Part shown: in pieces, positions 61,943-64,000 of the stretch
Position numbering within the stretch: the first letter of the stretch is position 1
How the letters are laid out: the number at the start of each line of letters is the position of its first letter
Assembly: GCF_009720655.1 (NCBI RefSeq)
Contig: NZ_WNKS01000010.1
Coordinates: forward strand, 62,001 to 126,000
Direction of reading: 5' to 3'
DNA length: 64,000 nt
Origin: Rhodoblastus acidophilus
GTDB lineage: Bacteria; Pseudomonadota; Alphaproteobacteria; Rhizobiales; Beijerinckiaceae
Made by a program: the position numbers and the translations under genes
Notes under the pieces: generated by a model
What the model saw: only the letters and a program-made list of their open reading frames with translations
Told to the model about the DNA's origin: nothing
Database searches by the model: none

Positions 61943-64000
61943 GTGCCAACCTTCACGGCTGATCAGCCCGTCCGCCATCCGCAGCACGGCGAAGGTCGCG
62001 TCATCGCTGACCTTGGCGTCACCGTCGTCGTTCGCTTCGGCGTCGCGATCGAGCAGGTGGAGGCCACCGAACTTTCGCGCGTGCGCTCAATCAACGACGC
62101 GCTCGCGGATGGACAGTTCGACGACGCTCTTGCTTCGCTGTCTCGCGCACAGGCGCTCGCCATTCGCTCAGTGAACGACCAATGGGGCGTATTTTCGCGA
62201 TCTCGCGTGCAGCTTCTGCCCCATCAGCTTTGGGTCTGCCGGCAGGTCACGCGCACGTGGCCCACGCGGTGGCTGGTGGCCGACGACGTGGGTCTCGGCA
62301 AGACCATAGAAGCCGGGCTGATTGTGGAGCCGCTCCTGTCATCCGGCCGGGTGCGGCGCCTGCTCGTCCTGACGCCGGCGCGTCTGGTGGGGCAATGGCG
62401 GGCGCGACTCAAGACCATGTTCGACATCCGACTGCAGGAATACGCCGCAGATCTGGACCGGGGTCGCATAAATTTCTGGGAAACCTCGCAGCAAGTGGTG
62501 GCCTCGTTCCACACGGTTCGCATGAAGGGGGCAAGAGAGAGGCTCCTTACGGCCGAACCGTGGGATCTGATCATCGTTGACGAAGCCCACCATTTCCAGG
62601 CTCAAGAGAGAACGACAACGCTCGCATTTTCCTTGCTCCAGGCGCTAGAGGACGCCGGCAAGGTCAAATCTCTCGTGCTGTTCACGGGCACACCGCACCG
62701 CGGTAAGGATTACAGCTTCATGTCCCTTATGCAGCTCGTGCGACCGGACCTTTTCGACCCGGAGCGCGAAATTGGAGACCAGCTTCCTGATCTTCACAAG
62801 GCCATGATCCGCAACAACAAGGCCTTGGTGACGGATCTCCAAGGCAACAAGCTATTTCGTCCCGTCGCCACCGAGACCGTCGATTACGGCTATTCGGCCG
62901 CGGAGGCCGCATTCTATGGGACGATGAGCGATTTCATCATCGACGGCAGAGCATATGCGCTGAGCCTCACCGGCCGCCAGCAAACGGCGAGGATGCTGCT
63001 TCTGATCGCGCTCCAGAAGCTGGCAGCGAGCTCAATCGCGGCAATCGGAGCTGCCTTGGAACGTCGCCGCGCGACGCTTGCCCGGCGATTATCGGAAGGC
63101 GCGGCTCCCGAAGAAAGCGAGCCTGAGACCTTGGACGAGGCTGCGGAGGCTGAAGAAAGCCGCCCGGATCAGGTGGCGCTGCTGCTCATGAAGGACGAGA
63201 TCGAGCGCCTCGACGAGATTTTGGAGCTGGCTCGAAAGGTCGGACAGGAAACCAAGGTCACGCGCCTCCTGGCACTGATCGAAACTCGTCTTCCTTCCGA
63301 TGAGCCCGTGCTGCTGTTCACCGAATACAAGGCGACTCAAGCACTCGTGTTCTCTTCCATTGAGAAGCGTTTCGGATCTGGCTGCATTGGTTTCATCAAC
63401 GGCGATGAAAGACTGGTCGTCGCCGGCGGCGCGAATAGGAGTCGCATGTTACAGTGCCCTCGCGACATGGCCGCGGCAGACTTTAACGCCGGCCAGACGC
63501 GGTTCCTCATCTCCACCGAAGCAGGCGGCGAAGGTATCGACCTGCAGGAGCGCTGCGCGACGCTCGTACATGTCGATCTTCCATGGAACCCCATGCGCCT
63601 GCACCAACGCGTCGGACGACTGAACCGTTACGGCCAAAAGCGGCCCGTACAGGTGTTCCTTCTGCGAAACCCGGAGACCGTCGAAGCGAGGATTTGGGCG
63701 CTGCTGCAGGAGAAGTTAGCCCGCATCCAGTCTGCCCTTTCCGCATCTATGGAAGAGGCGGAAGATATATCCCAGTTGGTGATCGGCATGAGAAGCGGCG
63801 GGTTCTTCGACGAGCTTTTCGCCGAAGGGCTGAGGCGTCCATCCGACAGCCTCTCTGATTGGTTCAATGCGCAAACGGTTCAGTTTGGGGGAACGGATGC
63901 TGTTGAAGCAGTGCGTGCACTTGTCGGCAATGTCGCGCGTTACGACTTTCAATCGTCGAGCGCCGAGATCCCGAAGCTTGACCTGCCTGCGCTCGAACCC
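61943..64000 (+). CDS. SNF2/RapA-type helicase (3' truncated by window)
   Basis: The frame is open from a GTG at 61943 to the last base, giving 686 residues. The N-terminus starts MPTFTADQPVRHPQHGEGRV. Helicase motifs are Walker A ADDVGLGKTIEAGL (Lys120), DEAH box IIVDEAHHF (Asp213), SLVLFTGTPHRG, then STEAGGEGIDLQERCATLVH and WNPMRLHQRVGRLNRYGQ, the C-terminal lobe of SNF2/RapA proteins. It is 5 bases after the giant ATPase gene, so co-expressed. It probably remodels or translocates on duplex DNA. Confidence 0.93.
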   Translation, partial: MPTFTADQPVRHPQHGEGRVIADLGVTVVVRFGVAIEQVEATELSRVRSINDALADGQFDDALASLSRAQALAIRSVNDQWGVFSRSRVQLLPHQLWVCRQVTRTWPTRWLVADDVGLGKTIEAGLIVEPLLSSGRVRRLLVLTPARLVGQWRARLKTMFDIRLQEYAADLDRGRINFWETSQQVVASFHTVRMKGARERLLTAEPWDLIIVDEAHHFQAQERTTTLAFSLLQALEDAGKVKSLVLFTGTPHRGKDYSFMSLMQLVRPDLFDPEREIGDQLPDLHKAMIRNNKALVTDLQGNKLFRPVATETVDYGYSAAEAAFYGTMSDFIIDGRAYALSLTGRQQTARMLLLIALQKLAASSIAAIGAALERRRATLARRLSEGAAPEESEPETLDEAAEAEESRPDQVALLLMKDEIERLDEILELARKVGQETKVTRLLALIETRLPSDEPVLLFTEYKATQALVFSSIEKRFGSGCIGFINGDERLVVAGGANRSRMLQCPRDMAAADFNAGQTRFLISTEAGGEGIDLQERCATLVHVDLPWNPMRLHQRVGRLNRYGQKRPVQVFLLRNPETVEARIWALLQEKLARIQSALSASMEEAEDISQLVIGMRSGGFFDELFAEGLRRPSDSLSDWFNAQTVQFGGTDAVEAVRALVGNVARYDFQSSSAEIPKLDLPALEP

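Larger units (their letters stand above)
27733..64000. mobile_element. tRNA-Thr-linked integrative/mobilisable genomic island (right end outside window)
   Basis: The left boundary lies in tRNA-Thr. The recombinase is adjacent, followed by conjugation-type genes (TraK/L/M-like, MobC-like, relaxase), decayed genes, small individually terminated genes and a restriction/helicase operon. No host housekeeping gene appears between 27802 and 64000. The right end is not in the window; a partial duplicate of the tRNA 3' end would mark it. Base composition is uneven, with several stretches visibly less GC-rich than the core. Confidence 0.75.

Noticed and set aside
44251-64000. DISARM assignment for the operon
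   Set aside because: An SNF2 helicase and a methyltransferase are shared features, but no DrmA, DrmB (DUF1998) or DrmC (phospholipase D) is seen, and the Res-like nuclease, UvrD-type helicase and sacsin-like protein do not belong to it.
44251-64000. BREX, Dnd/Ssp or Druantia assignment
   Set aside because: No PglZ, BrxC, DndBCDE, SspBCD or DruA-D type protein is recognisable; the methyltransferase has beta-class motif order and lacks PglX features.
1-64000. CRISPR array or insertion sequence
   Set aside because: No run of regularly spaced direct repeats and no complete transposase with terminal inverted repeats was seen.

Overview
The window is high-GC DNA, apparently from an alphaproteobacterium of the Hyphomicrobiales. 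The grounds are FixJ-type regulators, a DUF6894-type protein, tandem kaiB genes beside a PAS hybrid kinase, and dispersed palindromic intergenic repeats of a kind common in that order. I lean towards Beijerinckiaceae or Methylocystaceae, but that is inference only.

Left part (1-27726), chromosomal core. After the tail of an RND efflux pump comes a minus-strand oxidative pentose-phosphate operon (tal, gnd, zwf, pgl). Next is a minus-strand glycolate/glyoxylate block: an AEC permease, a GlcG-like protein, glycolate oxidase glcD-glcE-glcF, and malate synthase G. Then follow a YqjI/YqjH-like pair (PadR regulator plus ferric-siderophore reductase) with a palindromic promoter, small membrane and secreted proteins, and an outer-membrane transporter. 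A signalling locus carries two KaiB-fold proteins, a 1220-residue hybrid histidine kinase and two FixJ-type response regulators. The core ends with repeats, an RND pump relic, tRNA-Tyr, an RlmB-like methyltransferase and tRNA-Thr.

Right part (27727-64000), a genomic island entered at tRNA-Thr(TGT). A large serine recombinase lies antisense to the tRNA, and its last codons are encoded inside the tRNA gene. Behind it are a TraK/TraL/TraM-like trio (tentative), a decayed zone (broken chemotaxis receptor and EAL fragment), and a mobilisation module (hairpin-rich candidate oriT, MobC-like protein, relaxase). A Lon-like AAA+ ATPase without protease domain and a run of small genes separated by hairpin terminators follow. 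No type IV secretion genes are seen, so the element looks mobilisable rather than self-transmissible, unless they lie beyond the window.

The cargo of greatest interest is one long plus-strand, translationally coupled operon from 44251 past the right edge. It encodes a type III Res-like helicase-nuclease, an ASCH-domain protein, a beta-class Mod-like DNA methyltransferase, a small HTH protein, an unrecognised protein, a UvrD-type helicase with a RelE-like N-terminus, a possible 55-residue peptide, a 2490-residue protein with two sacsin/Hsp90-like ATPase modules, and an SNF2/RapA-type helicase that runs off the window. I do not recognise this combination as a named defence system. It is the best candidate here for an undescribed one: a restriction-modification core extended by two further helicases and a giant GHKL ATPase.
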